DNA of 64,000 nucleotides from Candidatus Bipolaricaulis sibiricus (lineage in GTDB: Bacteria > Bipolaricaulota > Bipolaricaulia > Bipolaricaulales > Bipolaricaulaceae). Position 1 is the stretch's first letter; every line of letters begins with the position of its first letter. The position numbers and the translations under genes were made by a program. Below are positions 1-8,369 of the stretch, piece by piece. Location of the stretch: positions 1,170,153 through 1,234,152 of the forward strand of contig CP034928.1 of the NCBI GenBank assembly GCA_004102645.1, written 5' to 3'. The notes beneath the pieces are model-generated. The model did not search any database, was not told the origin of the DNA, and saw only the letters and a list, made by a program, of their open reading frames with translations.

Positions 1-2304
1 CCACGCGTACGTGTACGGGGTGAGGGGCGGCGTGGCGGGGTCCGTCACCTTCGAGGTGAACGCAACCTCTTGCCCCACAGCAGGACTGTCCGGCGTCAAG
101 GTGAAGTCCACCACCGGTTGTTTGCCGATCACGTCCACCTGGCGCGTCTTCGCGGTGGACAGGCCCCCTTCCCCCGTGACCGTCAGGGTGACCTGGAACG
201 TGCCGCCAAGCGCGAACTTGTGGGTGACGGGGGCCGAGCCCTTGGTCTGGGCCGTCTTCCCGTCGCCGAAGTTCCAGCGGAAGGTGGCGTTGGCGATGTT
301 CCCCGACGGGTCGGCGATCCCCGCCGCCGGGGTGAAGGTGACATCCACCCCTGCCTCCGGCGCAGTGGGCGCCCAACTGAAGTCCACCCCGGTCGGGCGC
401 TGGCCGATCGCCGTGGTGAACACGGCGGGCCCCAGCAAGGCGGTCTTGTGGTGCGTCTGCAGGCCCTCCGAGTGCCACACCACAGTCTCCAGCTGAAGCT
501 TGCGGCCGGCAGGAGCGGTGTCTTTGAGGGTCACCCAGATCTCGATCTCGACCACGGTGTCGTCGGGCACGATGTTGTTGGCGGTCGTTGGCACGCGAAC
601 CCCAGCAAGGCTCAAGCCCACCACAGGATCCGGCGCCTCGCCGAGCAGCGCCCCATCCGATCGCCGTCGGACCTCGATCCGCGCCACGTGCTGATCGGCA
701 AGTGGATCCGTCGCCACATTGCGGATCATGAGCGAGTTGATGATCACATCGTACGGATCGTCATCGCTGTCCCTGAGCTCCAGGCGTTGAGCGAGGAACC
801 GCACTCCCTGGAACACGGTCCGATCGGCGAGCGTCAGCGCCGTCTCCCCTTCGAAGCCCTGGCCGCTGGCGGGTCCGGTGATGAACTCCGGGCCCTCCAG
901 GGGGGTATCGGGAGCCTGAGGCTTGCCAAAGATCTTCGAGTCCTCCGTGTGCCAAACCACGGTCTGCAGCTGCACCTTCCGATCGAGGGGCACGGCCGGA
1001 CCGAGTGTCACCCACAGCTCGATGACCTCACGCGTGTCGTCGGCGACGACGTTGTTCGAGCTGGTGCCAATACGCACTCCCCCCGAGCGAAGCCCCGATG
1101 CGCTCGTTACCGATCCCATCAGCGCGCCGTCGCGGGCGCGGATGACCTCGATGCGAGCGATGTGGTCGTCCGAAAGAGGTGCGTCCGGAGCGATGTTCCA
1201 CACCACAAGCGAGTTGATCGTCACGTCGTACGGATCGAGGTCGTCGTCGCCAACCTCGATGCGCTGAGCCAGGAACCGTTGGTTGGAGAAGACTCGGCCG
1301 CCGGCGAGATCGTGGTTCTCCACCGTCTCGAATCCCGTCGGCTCCTTCACGGTGAACGTAGGAGCTTCGTCATCCGCCGGGATGTCCCTTCCTCCGCACC
1401 GGACATCGGCCGCAAGCTGCAGCTTGTGGCCCATCGGGGCGGTCAGCTTCAGCGTGACCCAGATCTCGAGGTGCAGCGCGCTGTAGGGGCCGGCCTTGGC
1501 GTTCGACGTGGTGATGGTCACGCCCGTCGTGGTGAGTGCCGCAACCTGGCTCGTCGAGCCGAGTTGAGCGTCGTCGCTTGCCCGGCGAACCTCGATCTTG
1601 TCCACGTACGCGCCCGTCAGCTTGGTACCGCCCACCGCCACGTTCTTGAGCACAACCTGGGAGATCGTGGTCTCGAACGGGAGATCGGTCGCGTCCACCA
1701 GGATGCGCCCGGCAAGGAACCGTTGCCCGCGGTACACGTCGGCACCGGGAACGGCGCCATCGAACTTGACCACCGGGAGCCGCACCGTGAAGGTCGCCGC
1801 AGGACCTCCTCCCGGAGGAGCGTAGTTGATCGCCGCACCCGGGGGCGTGATGGTTGTTCCGCCCAACCTGAGCTTCAGGCCCACCGGAACACCGGCCTTC
1901 AGCTTGACGAAGATGTACAACCGATGGGTGCCGGCGGTGAACGTGTTGTTCGCCAATCCTGTGATCGCGATCCCCGCCAGAAGATCGTCTCCTACACCGA
2001 TGGTGTGCTTTTTCAGGACTGGTCCTGTTTCTGTGTTTCTTCGGACTTCAATGTACTCCACATCGGCACTCTTCACGCGGTTGTCGGGGTCGGGCGGCGT
2101 TGGGAGTGGAAGGTCGTTTTTCACGCTCAGAGCGGTAATTGTGACCGTGTTCCCCGTGCCAACTGTGAACTGGACCACCTGGGCCAGGACCACGGCGCCC
2201 GGGGCCACGTTCTCATCGGGCAACCCGATGTTGTTGAACGTCTGGGCTACCACCGCCGGCGCCGCGAGGGCGACCGCCACCGCAAGCAACATGCACCATT
2301 TCAT
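1..2304 (-). CDS. Secreted repeat protein with PKD domains, C-terminus outside window
   Basis: The frame is open from an ATG with a perfect GAGGAGGT ribosome binding site 6 nt upstream and runs off the left edge, giving 768 visible residues. Residues 1-20 form a signal peptide ending near AVVAQ. Four related modules follow at about 45-155, 195-300, 340-450 and 500-610. They share elements such as KIEVRRASD, EIWVTLK and a closing KLQL, and look like tandem beta-sandwich modules. A PKD domain lies at about 640-726 (RWNFGDGKTAQ, then TFQVTLTVTGEGG), and a second begins at 729. PKD domains occur in surface and adhesive proteins and in extracellular enzymes. I therefore infer an exported cell-surface or extracellular protein. 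No catalytic domain is visible. The missing C-terminus could hold an enzyme or an anchor. Confidence 0.85.
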   Translation of the reverse strand, partial: MKWCMLLAVAVALAAPAVVAQTFNNIGLPDENVAPGAVVLAQVVQFTVGTGNTVTITALSVKNDLPLPTPPDPDNRVKSADVEYIEVRRNTETGPVLKKHTIGVGDDLLAGIAITGLANNTFTAGTHRLYIFVKLKAGVPVGLKLRLGGTTITPPGAAINYAPPGGGPAATFTVRLPVVKFDGAVPGADVYRGQRFLAGRILVDATDLPFETTISQVVLKNVAVGGTKLTGAYVDKIEVRRASDDAQLGSTSQVAALTTTGVTITTSNAKAGPYSALHLEIWVTLKLTAPMGHKLQLAADVRCGGRDIPADDEAPTFTVKEPTGFETVENHDLAGGRVFSNQRFLAQRIEVGDDDLDPYDVTINSLVVWNIAPDAPLSDDHIARIEVIRARDGALMGSVTSASGLRSGGVRIGTSSNNVVADDTREVIELWVTLGPAVPLDRKVQLQTVVWHTEDSKIFGKPQAPDTPLEGPEFITGPASGQGFEGETALTLADRTVFQGVRFLAQRLELRDSDDDPYDVIINSLMIRNVATDPLADQHVARIEVRRRSDGALLGEAPDPVVGLSLAGVRVPTTANNIVPDDTVVEIEIWVTLKDTAPAGRKLQLETVVWHSEGLQTHHKTALLGPAVFTTAIGQRPTGVDFSWAPTAPEAGVDVTFTPAAGIADPSGNIANATFRWNFGDGKTAQTKGSAPVTHKFALGGTFQVTLTVTGEGGLSTAKTRQVDVIGKQPVVDFTLTPDSPAVGQEVAFTSKVTDPATPPLTPYTYAW

Positions 2305-3027
2305 CGCACGACCTCCTCGCCCAGCTCGGGCCGGCCGGCATCTGCGCGCCAGGAACCCGTTTCCGTAGGCTTCATCAAGCTCGTCTTCTCCTCAATCGCG
2401 AGGCTTCTCGACACGGTGCCCAGTCTAGGTGACCCACATCACGCTGCGCAGGATCCGGGTTACTCCCACCCCAGGCGTTTGTCCCCACCAGCCTATACCC
2501 GTGTCCGCCGTACCGGGGAGACACACGACAGGCGAGGCCAGCCCTCGGACCCCAATCACCGACGAGACATGCGGACTCCCCACGAAGACCGTTCCCCGTG
2601 GCGTGGCGTCGCGTCGGGTCCGTTCCTGAACGGCGGGGGTCAGCCTCGGGGGCTCAGGGGCTGTTCGTGGTTCCATTGAGCACCGGGTCCGACCCTGGTA
2701 GCTCCGCAACTGCCGAGTCCGCCCGGCGCGCCGAGGACAGCCAGTCCGATCTAGCACCACTGCAGACGCCCAGCGGGACGAAGCTTCTCGCCGGCGGGCT
2801 CGCAGAGGACGCGGAGAAGGTTGGGTCCGGGGTTGAGTTTGGCCCGCGCGGAGGATCACCCAGGAGACGGAGGAGACCACGCTCCATGGGGCCCATCTCC
2901 CGAGACGTTGCCATCTCGTGCCGGTTCCGGCCGACCTTGGTGACCTTCTTGCCGGGTGCCACCGGTGCCGACTCCGACCCGCAGCCACGAACCGGGCCAC
3001 GAAAGGGCCGCCACGGCAGACCTGGTC
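2305..3027. other. Intergenic region, no convincing gene
   Basis: This 720-nt stretch lies upstream of the PKD protein and downstream of the PrcB-like lipoprotein. Its open frames have no homology-like composition, signal peptide or ribosome binding site. A short GC-rich motif near 2801-2818 (CGCAGAGGACGCGGAGAA) resembles arms of the palindromic repeat at 7452-7557. I did not find a clear intrinsic terminator. The promoter of the PKD gene should lie here, but I could not fix it. Confidence 0.5.
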
Positions 3028-3528
3028 CTAGAACTCCAACGTCTCGAACTCGACCGGGAGCTCGGTGCGTGTCACCCTCACGATGTGGAACGGATGGGTC
3101 AGCGCTTGGGACACGACATCGTCCGCGCCAGGCTGGCTCAGCCCCGCGCGCACGACCATGCGATCGCTGCGAAGGAGAATCCGGGTGATCTCCACCGCGT
3201 AGCCCCCCGTCGGCTTCTCCCCGAGGAACACCGCGGCGACGATCTCCTCCGTGAAGTCCACCCCGGGCACCGGTGGCCGGGGATCGGCACCCGTGGTGTG
3301 CTGGTACCACAGCGCGGCCCACGTCTCCGCATCGCGCACCACGACCTGGCGGGGGTCGCGGATCCCGCTGCTCGTGCCCTGATCGACCGTCTCGAAGCTC
3401 AGCTCGACGCGCACCGCCGCTCCCCCGCCCGGGCACGTCGGGCAGCCGGGATCAGTGCGGGGAAGGCACCCCGCGAGAAGGCTGACAGGTCCGAGAAACA
3501 AGACTGCGACGCCGGTCTTCGCTCGCAC
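3028..3528 (-). CDS. Lipoprotein with PrcB-like C-terminal domain
   Basis: A 166-residue protein. I chose the GTG start because AGGAGG lies 8 nt upstream; the open frame extends further but with non-protein-like composition. Residues 1-20 are a lipoprotein signal with lipobox LLAGC at about residue 21, followed by a Cys/Pro/Gly linker (CPTCPGGG). The rest resembles the PrcB C-terminal domain: a region around WAALWYQHTTG, then VDFTEEIVAAVFLGEKPTGGYAVEI and a final beta strand. In spirochaetes PrcB is an accessory subunit of a surface protease complex. No protease partner lies next to this gene, so only outer-surface or periplasmic anchoring and the fold are supported. It may form a small secreted-protein cluster with the gene upstream. 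Confidence 0.75.
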   Translation of the reverse strand: MRAKTGVAVLFLGPVSLLAGCLPRTDPGCPTCPGGGAAVRVELSFETVDQGTSSGIRDPRQVVVRDAETWAALWYQHTTGADPRPPVPGVDFTEEIVAAVFLGEKPTGGYAVEITRILLRSDRMVVRAGLSQPGADDVVSQALTHPFHIVRVTRTELPVEFETLEF

Positions 3529-3577
3529 GGACACCACCTCCTGGGTCTCACGACTCAGTATACCGAACGGAAGCGAA

Positions 3578-3599
3578 GGGCGGCCCCGAAGGGCCGCCC
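3578..3599 (-). terminator. Intrinsic terminator hairpin with UUCG loop
   Basis: A perfect 9-bp stem, GGGCGGCCC pairing with GGGCCGCCC, closes a four-base loop that reads TTCG on the minus strand, a very stable tetraloop. It lies about 20 nt after the stop of the exported protein at 3621. The downstream sequence is only weakly T-rich (TTCGCTTCC). It would separate that gene from the PrcB-like lipoprotein. Confidence 0.75.
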
Positions 3600-3620
3600 G
3601 CCTTGTGTCCGACCCGGTTC

Positions 3621-4481
3621 CTACTGGGAGAGAGTCAGCACGTACGGCATCGCCGGCCCGAGGTCCCACTTGATCACGAGGACGAAGAACAGCGTCCCCG
3701 GCACCGGCGCGTTCCCCCACTGGGTGAACGGCTGGTAGATCGCGGCCCGGTCGAGGGACACGGACAGGGCCCCCGTGAGGGGCGACCACGCGGTGGCCGT
3801 GTTCCAGAAGTTGGGGACCGGAACCACCCACAGCCAGATGAACGCGCCCGGCCGATCGTGGGTCACCGCGACCCGCAACGACCCGGTCGTGCTCACCCAC
3901 AATGCCCGCACCGCAAACCCTGTCGGGAAGGCACCGATCAGGATCGGGTCATCGGCGTCGCTCAGCTTCGGCTGGCTCTCCGAACCCTGTACCTCGACCT
4001 GGGCCCCCGCCGCTTGGAGGGCCGCGATGAGCTGGCTTGGGCTCATCCCCGGCGTGAGGGGCGGCCGCGGCATCCCCGCGGGGAGCTCGGGTTGGGCGCC
4101 GGTCGGGGTCTCGGTGGGCGGTTGCTGGCCTGGCACGGTGAGGGTGAGCGTCCCGCAGGCGAACCTCACGGTCTGGCCCGCCGGAACGGTCACCTCGAAC
4201 GCCTGGCCCTGGGCTGTGCCGCGCACCACCACCGCCGTCGGGGCGGCCGACAGCTGGGCCTCCGAGGTGTACGTCTGTCCCAACCGGACCAGCACCTGCA
4301 AGATCTGCAGCCCAATGACCTGGTCGCCCCGCACCCACACGATCTGGGACAGCTGGACTCCCGCCGAACACGTATCGTTCCGAATCGCAACCGACGCCTG
4401 AACCGGGGCGGTCTGAGAGAGGGCCGGAACGAGGAACGCCGCCAACACCACAACGAGCACACCTGCACGCAACGTCCGCAT
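3621..4481 (-). CDS. Exported protein of unknown function
   Basis: A 286-residue protein with an N-terminal signal peptide (residues 1-22, cleavage near ALSQT). A beta-rich region with two cysteines follows (NDTCSAG, RFACGTL). A Pro/Thr-rich linker at about 115-140 then leads to a C-terminal domain rich in aromatic strands (FIWLWVVPVP, WSPLTGALSVSLDRA). The two cysteines could form a disulfide outside the cell. I do not recognise the family. The C-terminal part looks like a pre-peptidase-type or DOMON-like sandwich, but this is weak. A GGAGGTGG ribosome binding site precedes the ATG, and a near-consensus promoter and a UUCG terminator bracket it, so it is probably monocistronic. Confidence 0.7.
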   Translation of the reverse strand: MRTLRAGVLVVVLAAFLVPALSQTAPVQASVAIRNDTCSAGVQLSQIVWVRGDQVIGLQILQVLVRLGQTYTSEAQLSAAPTAVVVRGTAQGQAFEVTVPAGQTVRFACGTLTLTVPGQQPPTETPTGAQPELPAGMPRPPLTPGMSPSQLIAALQAAGAQVEVQGSESQPKLSDADDPILIGAFPTGFAVRALWVSTTGSLRVAVTHDRPGAFIWLWVVPVPNFWNTATAWSPLTGALSVSLDRAAIYQPFTQWGNAPVPGTLFFVLVIKWDLGPAMPYVLTLSQ

Positions 4482-4513
4482 GGTCCACCTCCATAATCCT
4501 GGATATGTGGACC

Positions 4514-4541
4514 ATCATATCCATACAGTCTCGCCTGTCAA
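4514..4541 (-). promoter_or_regulatory. Sigma-70-type promoter for the exported protein
   Basis: On the minus strand TTGACA is followed after 16 bp by TATGAT, giving a predicted start near 4507 and a 26-nt leader carrying the GGAGGTGG ribosome binding site. This is one of the best promoter matches in the window. It sits immediately after the stop of the upstream peptidase gene. Confidence 0.75.
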
Positions 4542-4549
4542 GGGGGGGT

Positions 4550-6034
4550 CTACAACCCGTAGACCTCCCCGTACCTGTCCCGGATGTAGCGCAGGAACGG
4601 CTCGGCCGACAGGCCACTTCCCGTGACCCGCTTCACGAGATCCTCGGGTAGGTACACCCGTCCATGGCGGTGCACGTTCTCCCGCAGCCACTCGCGAATC
4701 GGGGTGAGCTGGCCGGTCCGCACCTTGTCCCAGAACCCCGGGATCTCCCGCTCCGCCGTCTCCGTGATCTGCGCCCCGTACAGGTTGCCCAGAGCGTAGG
4801 ACGGGAAGTAGCCGAACATCCCGCCCGACCAGTGCACGTCCTGCAGGACGCCGCTCCGGTCGTCGGGAGGGGTCACGCCCAGGTAGTCCGCCATCGCCTG
4901 GTTCCACCGCTCGGGAAGCCCGTCTACGCCCAACCGTCCCTCGATCAGATCCACCTCGATCTCGAACCGGAGGCAGATGTGGAGGTTGTAGGTGACCTCG
5001 TCGGCTTCGACCCGGATGAGCGATGCCTCGGCTCGGTTCACGTGCCGCCACACGTCGTCCGGCGTTGTCCGAGCCAGGTGGGGGAAGTACCGCACGAGCC
5101 GCGGATGGGCGTGGGCCCAGAACGCCCGACTCCGTCCGATCTGGTTCTCCCAGAACCGGGACTGGGACTCGTGGATGCCGAACGAAGCGCCGCCCGCAAG
5201 CCCGGTCCAGGCCAACGCCGGGTCGGTCCCCTGAGCGTACAGGGCGTGTCCCCCCTCGTGGAGTGCGCCGAACAGCCCCGGGAACGGTTCCTCGTCTTGG
5301 TAGCGGTTCGTCACCCGCACATCGCCCACGCCGACGCCGATCGTGAACGGGTGGGCGGAATCATCGAGCCGGCCGGCTCCGAAGTCGTACCCGATCCACC
5401 CCAGCGCCTCGCGGCACATCTCCCGCTGCGCGTCAATCGGGTACGTTCCCGACGGCAACGGCCGGGGCGGCCGTCCGCGGGACAGCTCCCGAAGGAAGGC
5501 GACGAGCTCCGTGCGCAGGCTGGCGAGAAGGGGTCGCAGAGAGGAGACGGTCATCCCCGGCTCGTACTCGTCGAGAAGCGCGTCGTACGGGCTATCCTTG
5601 AACCCAATCAGCTTCGTGATCTCCCGCACGAGGTCCACAACCTCGGCGAGGTGAGGGCGAAACAGACCGAAGTCCGACGCGGCCTTGGCCTTCTCCCACA
5701 CTGACTCGGCTCGGGAGGTGGTCTCGACGAACTTCTGGTACAGGGCGGGCGGGATGGCGCGGTTCCGGGTGTGATCGTGCTTCCAGACGCGGATCAGAGC
5801 GCGATCGACCTCGGAGTGGGCCCCGCTGCGCTCGGCGTCTGCGAGGAGCTCGCCCATGCGGTCGGACACCACCCGCTCGAACGCCATCCGCTCCAGCCGC
5901 CCCAGGACCTTGGCCCGTGCTTCGCCACCCTTCTCCGGCATGTGGGTCCGCTGGTCCCACGCGCACAGCGCCGCCGCGGACTGGATCTCGGTGATCTCCC
6001 GAACGTAGGCTCTCAGTTCCTGAAGGGCGCTCAT
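4550..6034 (-). CDS. Thermostable carboxypeptidase, M32 (Taq) family
   Basis: A 494-residue zinc metallocarboxypeptidase, the usual family length. The ATG follows the stop of the TldE-like gene by 1 nt, and upstream in-frame sequence is not protein-like. Motifs in order are the family's N-terminal CAWDQRTHMP near residue 24, the zinc motif HEGGH at 259-263 with catalytic Glu260, and GIHESQSRFWEN about 25 residues later, which supplies the third zinc ligand. M32 enzymes remove C-terminal residues from peptides in the cytoplasm; no signal peptide is present. The tight linkage to a TldE/PmbA-like peptidase homologue points to a two-gene peptide-turnover operon. Confidence 0.95.
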   Translation of the reverse strand: MSALQELRAYVREITEIQSAAALCAWDQRTHMPEKGGEARAKVLGRLERMAFERVVSDRMGELLADAERSGAHSEVDRALIRVWKHDHTRNRAIPPALYQKFVETTSRAESVWEKAKAASDFGLFRPHLAEVVDLVREITKLIGFKDSPYDALLDEYEPGMTVSSLRPLLASLRTELVAFLRELSRGRPPRPLPSGTYPIDAQREMCREALGWIGYDFGAGRLDDSAHPFTIGVGVGDVRVTNRYQDEEPFPGLFGALHEGGHALYAQGTDPALAWTGLAGGASFGIHESQSRFWENQIGRSRAFWAHAHPRLVRYFPHLARTTPDDVWRHVNRAEASLIRVEADEVTYNLHICLRFEIEVDLIEGRLGVDGLPERWNQAMADYLGVTPPDDRSGVLQDVHWSGGMFGYFPSYALGNLYGAQITETAEREIPGFWDKVRTGQLTPIREWLRENVHRHGRVYLPEDLVKRVTGSGLSAEPFLRYIRDRYGEVYGL

Positions 6035-6035
6035 C

Positions 6036-7373
6036 CTACATCCGCTCCGTGCGCCCAGTGAAGGTGAACTCGGCGATCCGCAGCTTGGGGACGAGGTAGG
6101 CTCCGAAGCCCTCCCCGTGGGTGATGAGCCGCCGGGTGTTGCCCACTGCCTCGACACTCGCAAGGGCGCGGAGCCCGGACTCGGTGACCCGCATGTCCTC
6201 CACCGCTCCGCTCACTACCCCCTCCTCGACCAGGAACACACCGTCGCGGGTCATCATCGTCACCACACCGCGCATGGGATCGACGGGCCGCGCGTAGTGG
6301 AACCGGGTGACGAGGAGCCCCCGCTTCACGCCGGAGATGAGCTCGTCGTCAGTCGCCCCCCCCGGCTCCATCACGAGGTGCGTCGGCATCGGCGACCAGC
6401 CCGCCGCGGGGGGAGGAAGGGCATGCCCCGTCGACCTGGTCTTGAGCAGGGTGGCGGTGCGCGTGTCGTGAACCACAGTGCCCGCCACGCCGTTCCGGAA
6501 GAAGTACACCCGCGTCTTGGGCACACCCTCAAAGTCGAACGGCAGGCGCGTCGTCGCCGGGTGGAGACCATCGTCGTACACGGTCACAAGGTCGGACACC
6601 ATCCGCTGGCCTTCCTTCCCGCCCAGGAAGCTGCGGCGCTCAAGGAGAGAGCGCGCGGAAAACCCCATCATCGACAGCATCCCCAGGAGCGTGGCCACAG
6701 CCGGCTCCTCGAGGACCACCGTGTACGCTCCGGGGTCAAGCGGGATGCGCACCTCCGACAGCTGTGCCTTGGCCAGGGCGCGGCCGGCCGCCTCTTCGGG
6801 CCGGAAGTCGGCGAGCCTCGTCCCCGAGTACTCCGCGTATCCAGAACCGCCGCTCTTCCCCAAGATCACGGTCACGAACCGCACCGACGAGGTCCGGTGG
6901 TGGACGTCCACGCCGCGGGTGCTCCTGATCCACAACTCGGCCCCGCCGGTCGACAGCGCCCCCGACGCGTTGAATCCCGCGCCCGCCGCCCCGTGCACCG
7001 CCCGCGCCACGAGCTCGGCCCGCGCCTGCGGGTCGGCCTCCCACGTCGCCGGATCCCAGTCCTCGACCTCCTGGACCGGGAGCGGGTCGGGCGGGGCGTA
7101 CCCCGCGGGGCGCGTCTGGGCCCGGGCCATCGTCGCTGCGTCGCTGGCGGCCCGAGCAAGTCCGCGCGCGGTGAGCTCGTTCGTCGTCACGACACCCGCC
7201 TTCCCGTCCACCCACGCTCGGACGTGCACGGTCGTGTCCACTGCAGCCACGTTCTGGTGGATCTGGCAGTCCGTGAACCGGGTCAGCTCCTCCCGGCTGC
7301 GAATGACAACCAGCTCCAGCTCATCCGCGATCCGCTTCTTGACCACTCCGTCCAACAGCGTCTGTACGTTCAC
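6036..7373 (-). CDS. TldD/PmbA (TldE-like) family protein
   Basis: About 445 residues, the family size. I place the start at the second of two in-frame GTGs because AAGGGGGAG lies just before it; a GTG 21 nt further upstream is possible. The N-terminal domain has the family's ladder of strands (LELVVIRSREELTRF, VHVRAWVDGKAG). The C-terminal half has the PmbA-like block EPAVATLLGMLSMM and the closing GAVEDMRVTESG and HGEGFG. The HExxxH zinc motif of TldD is absent, so this is the TldE/PmbA type, which in E. coli forms a complex with catalytic TldD. No TldD partner is in the window. It may be non-catalytic or need a distant partner. Confidence 0.9.
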   Translation of the reverse strand: MNVQTLLDGVVKKRIADELELVVIRSREELTRFTDCQIHQNVAAVDTTVHVRAWVDGKAGVVTTNELTARGLARAASDAATMARAQTRPAGYAPPDPLPVQEVEDWDPATWEADPQARAELVARAVHGAAGAGFNASGALSTGGAELWIRSTRGVDVHHRTSSVRFVTVILGKSGGSGYAEYSGTRLADFRPEEAAGRALAKAQLSEVRIPLDPGAYTVVLEEPAVATLLGMLSMMGFSARSLLERRSFLGGKEGQRMVSDLVTVYDDGLHPATTRLPFDFEGVPKTRVYFFRNGVAGTVVHDTRTATLLKTRSTGHALPPPAAGWSPMPTHLVMEPGGATDDELISGVKRGLLVTRFHYARPVDPMRGVVTMMTRDGVFLVEEGVVSGAVEDMRVTESGLRALASVEAVGNTRRLITHGEGFGAYLVPKLRIAEFTFTGRTERM

Positions 7374-7451
7374 TGCTCCCCCTTGTTCGCACACAGCCCT
7401 GTTCCATCCGATCCTTCCGCCACGGAGACCGTTGGAGCTCGTGGTCCGATC

Positions 7452-7557
7452 TTACCGCGGAGACCGCGGACGACGCAGAGAAACGAGATCCAATAGGCTG
7501 AAGCCTGCCCCTCACCGCGGCCGGCCCCTCTGCGATCTCGGCGTCCTCGGCGGTGAA
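7452..7557. repeat. Imperfect inverted repeat, dispersed intergenic type
   Basis: Two arms of about 30 bp face each other. The left arm starts TTACCGCGGAGACCGCGG and ends GCAGAG (7452-7481). The right arm, read on the minus strand, starts TTCACCGCCGAGGACGCC and ends GCAGAG (7528-7557). About 46 bp separates them. Translated, the arms give the familiar spurious 'FTAEDAE' and 'SASSAVSAV' peptides seen around such repeats in many genomes. It fills most of the gap between the NAD kinase and TldE-like genes. A half copy lies at 13299-13326. Confidence 0.7.
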
Positions 7558-7571
7558 CCCGTTCCGCCCCC

Positions 7572-8369
7572 TCATGCGGGCCAGCCAAGCCTGTCCCGAA
7601 GTCGGGCGAACAGCGAGTCGGTGTCAGCCAGACGCACGAGAACCGTGCTCGCGGGAGCGGCGGTCACCTGCACCACCTCTCCCGCTCGGAGCGTGTGGAC
7701 CGCATCGCCATCCGCCAGGACCTGGACCGCTCCGCGCGCGCGAACCGACACCGTCGCCTCCTCGGGGAGCACGATCGGACGAAGCCCGAGATGGTGCGGA
7801 GCAAGCGGTACCACCAGCATCGCGCGGACATCGGGAGCAAGGATCGGCCCGCCCGCAGCGAGGGCATAGGCCGTGCTCCCCGTCGGCGTGGAGACGACCA
7901 CCCCGTCGCCGTCGACCGCCAGTGCCCGCTCCCCGCCGACAGCGATGTCGAGTTCCGTGAACCGCTCGGCCGCGGGCCCAACGAACGCGACCTCGTTGAG
8001 GGCCGTCGAGTTGAACCCCACCCCGCGTGCGGCGATACGCGCTCGGCGCTCGATCCGGAACCCGCCCTGCACCACTCCGGCCAGGGCGTGCTCGATGTGG
8101 CGGGCGTCGCCTGCAGACAGGAACCCCAACCCGCCCGCGTGAACTGCGAGAACGGGGATCTCCCGGGGATACAGAAGCTGCGCTGCTCGGAGCAACGTCC
8201 CGTCGCCACCCACGGCGACAAGGAGGTCCACTCCCGCGGCAAGCGGCGCATCCCCAGCGTGGACCCCTGCTTCGATCCCGTTCCGGTGGCACCACGCCAA
8301 CCCGCGCTCCACGGCCTCGGTCGCCGCCGGGCGCCGGTTGTGGAGGAACTCCACCCGCCTAACCTCCAC
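7572..8369 (-). CDS. nadK: NAD kinase
   Basis: A 265-residue cytoplasmic enzyme that phosphorylates NAD to NADP. Visible motifs are GGDGT at about 54-58 (phosphate-binding and catalytic Asp), the NEV region in NSTALNEVAF, and TPTGSTAY in the C-terminal beta domain. The chosen GTG gives the start VEVRRVEFLHN and overlaps the permease stop by 11 nt. A second GTG 15 nt downstream, preceded by GGAGG, is equally plausible. It is the last gene of an overlapping run with an ABC transporter, which is unusual company for nadK and suggests translational coupling. Confidence 0.93.
   Translation of the reverse strand: MEVRRVEFLHNRRPAATEAVERGLAWCHRNGIEAGVHAGDAPLAAGVDLLVAVGGDGTLLRAAQLLYPREIPVLAVHAGGLGFLSAGDARHIEHALAGVVQGGFRIERRARIAARGVGFNSTALNEVAFVGPAAERFTELDIAVGGERALAVDGDGVVVSTPTGSTAYALAAGGPILAPDVRAMLVVPLAPHHLGLRPIVLPEEATVSVRARGAVQVLADGDAVHTLRAGEVVQVTAAPASTVLVRLADTDSLFARLRDRLGWPA

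Noticed and set aside
70-2679. Very long plus-strand open frame across the left part
   Set aside because: It is antisense to the PKD protein, has no domain-like composition and mirrors GC-rich codon use of the real minus-strand gene.
2425-3436. Minus-strand frames upstream and across the PrcB-like gene
   Set aside because: Arg/Pro/Gly-rich, no start signals, one overlaps the real lipoprotein in another frame.
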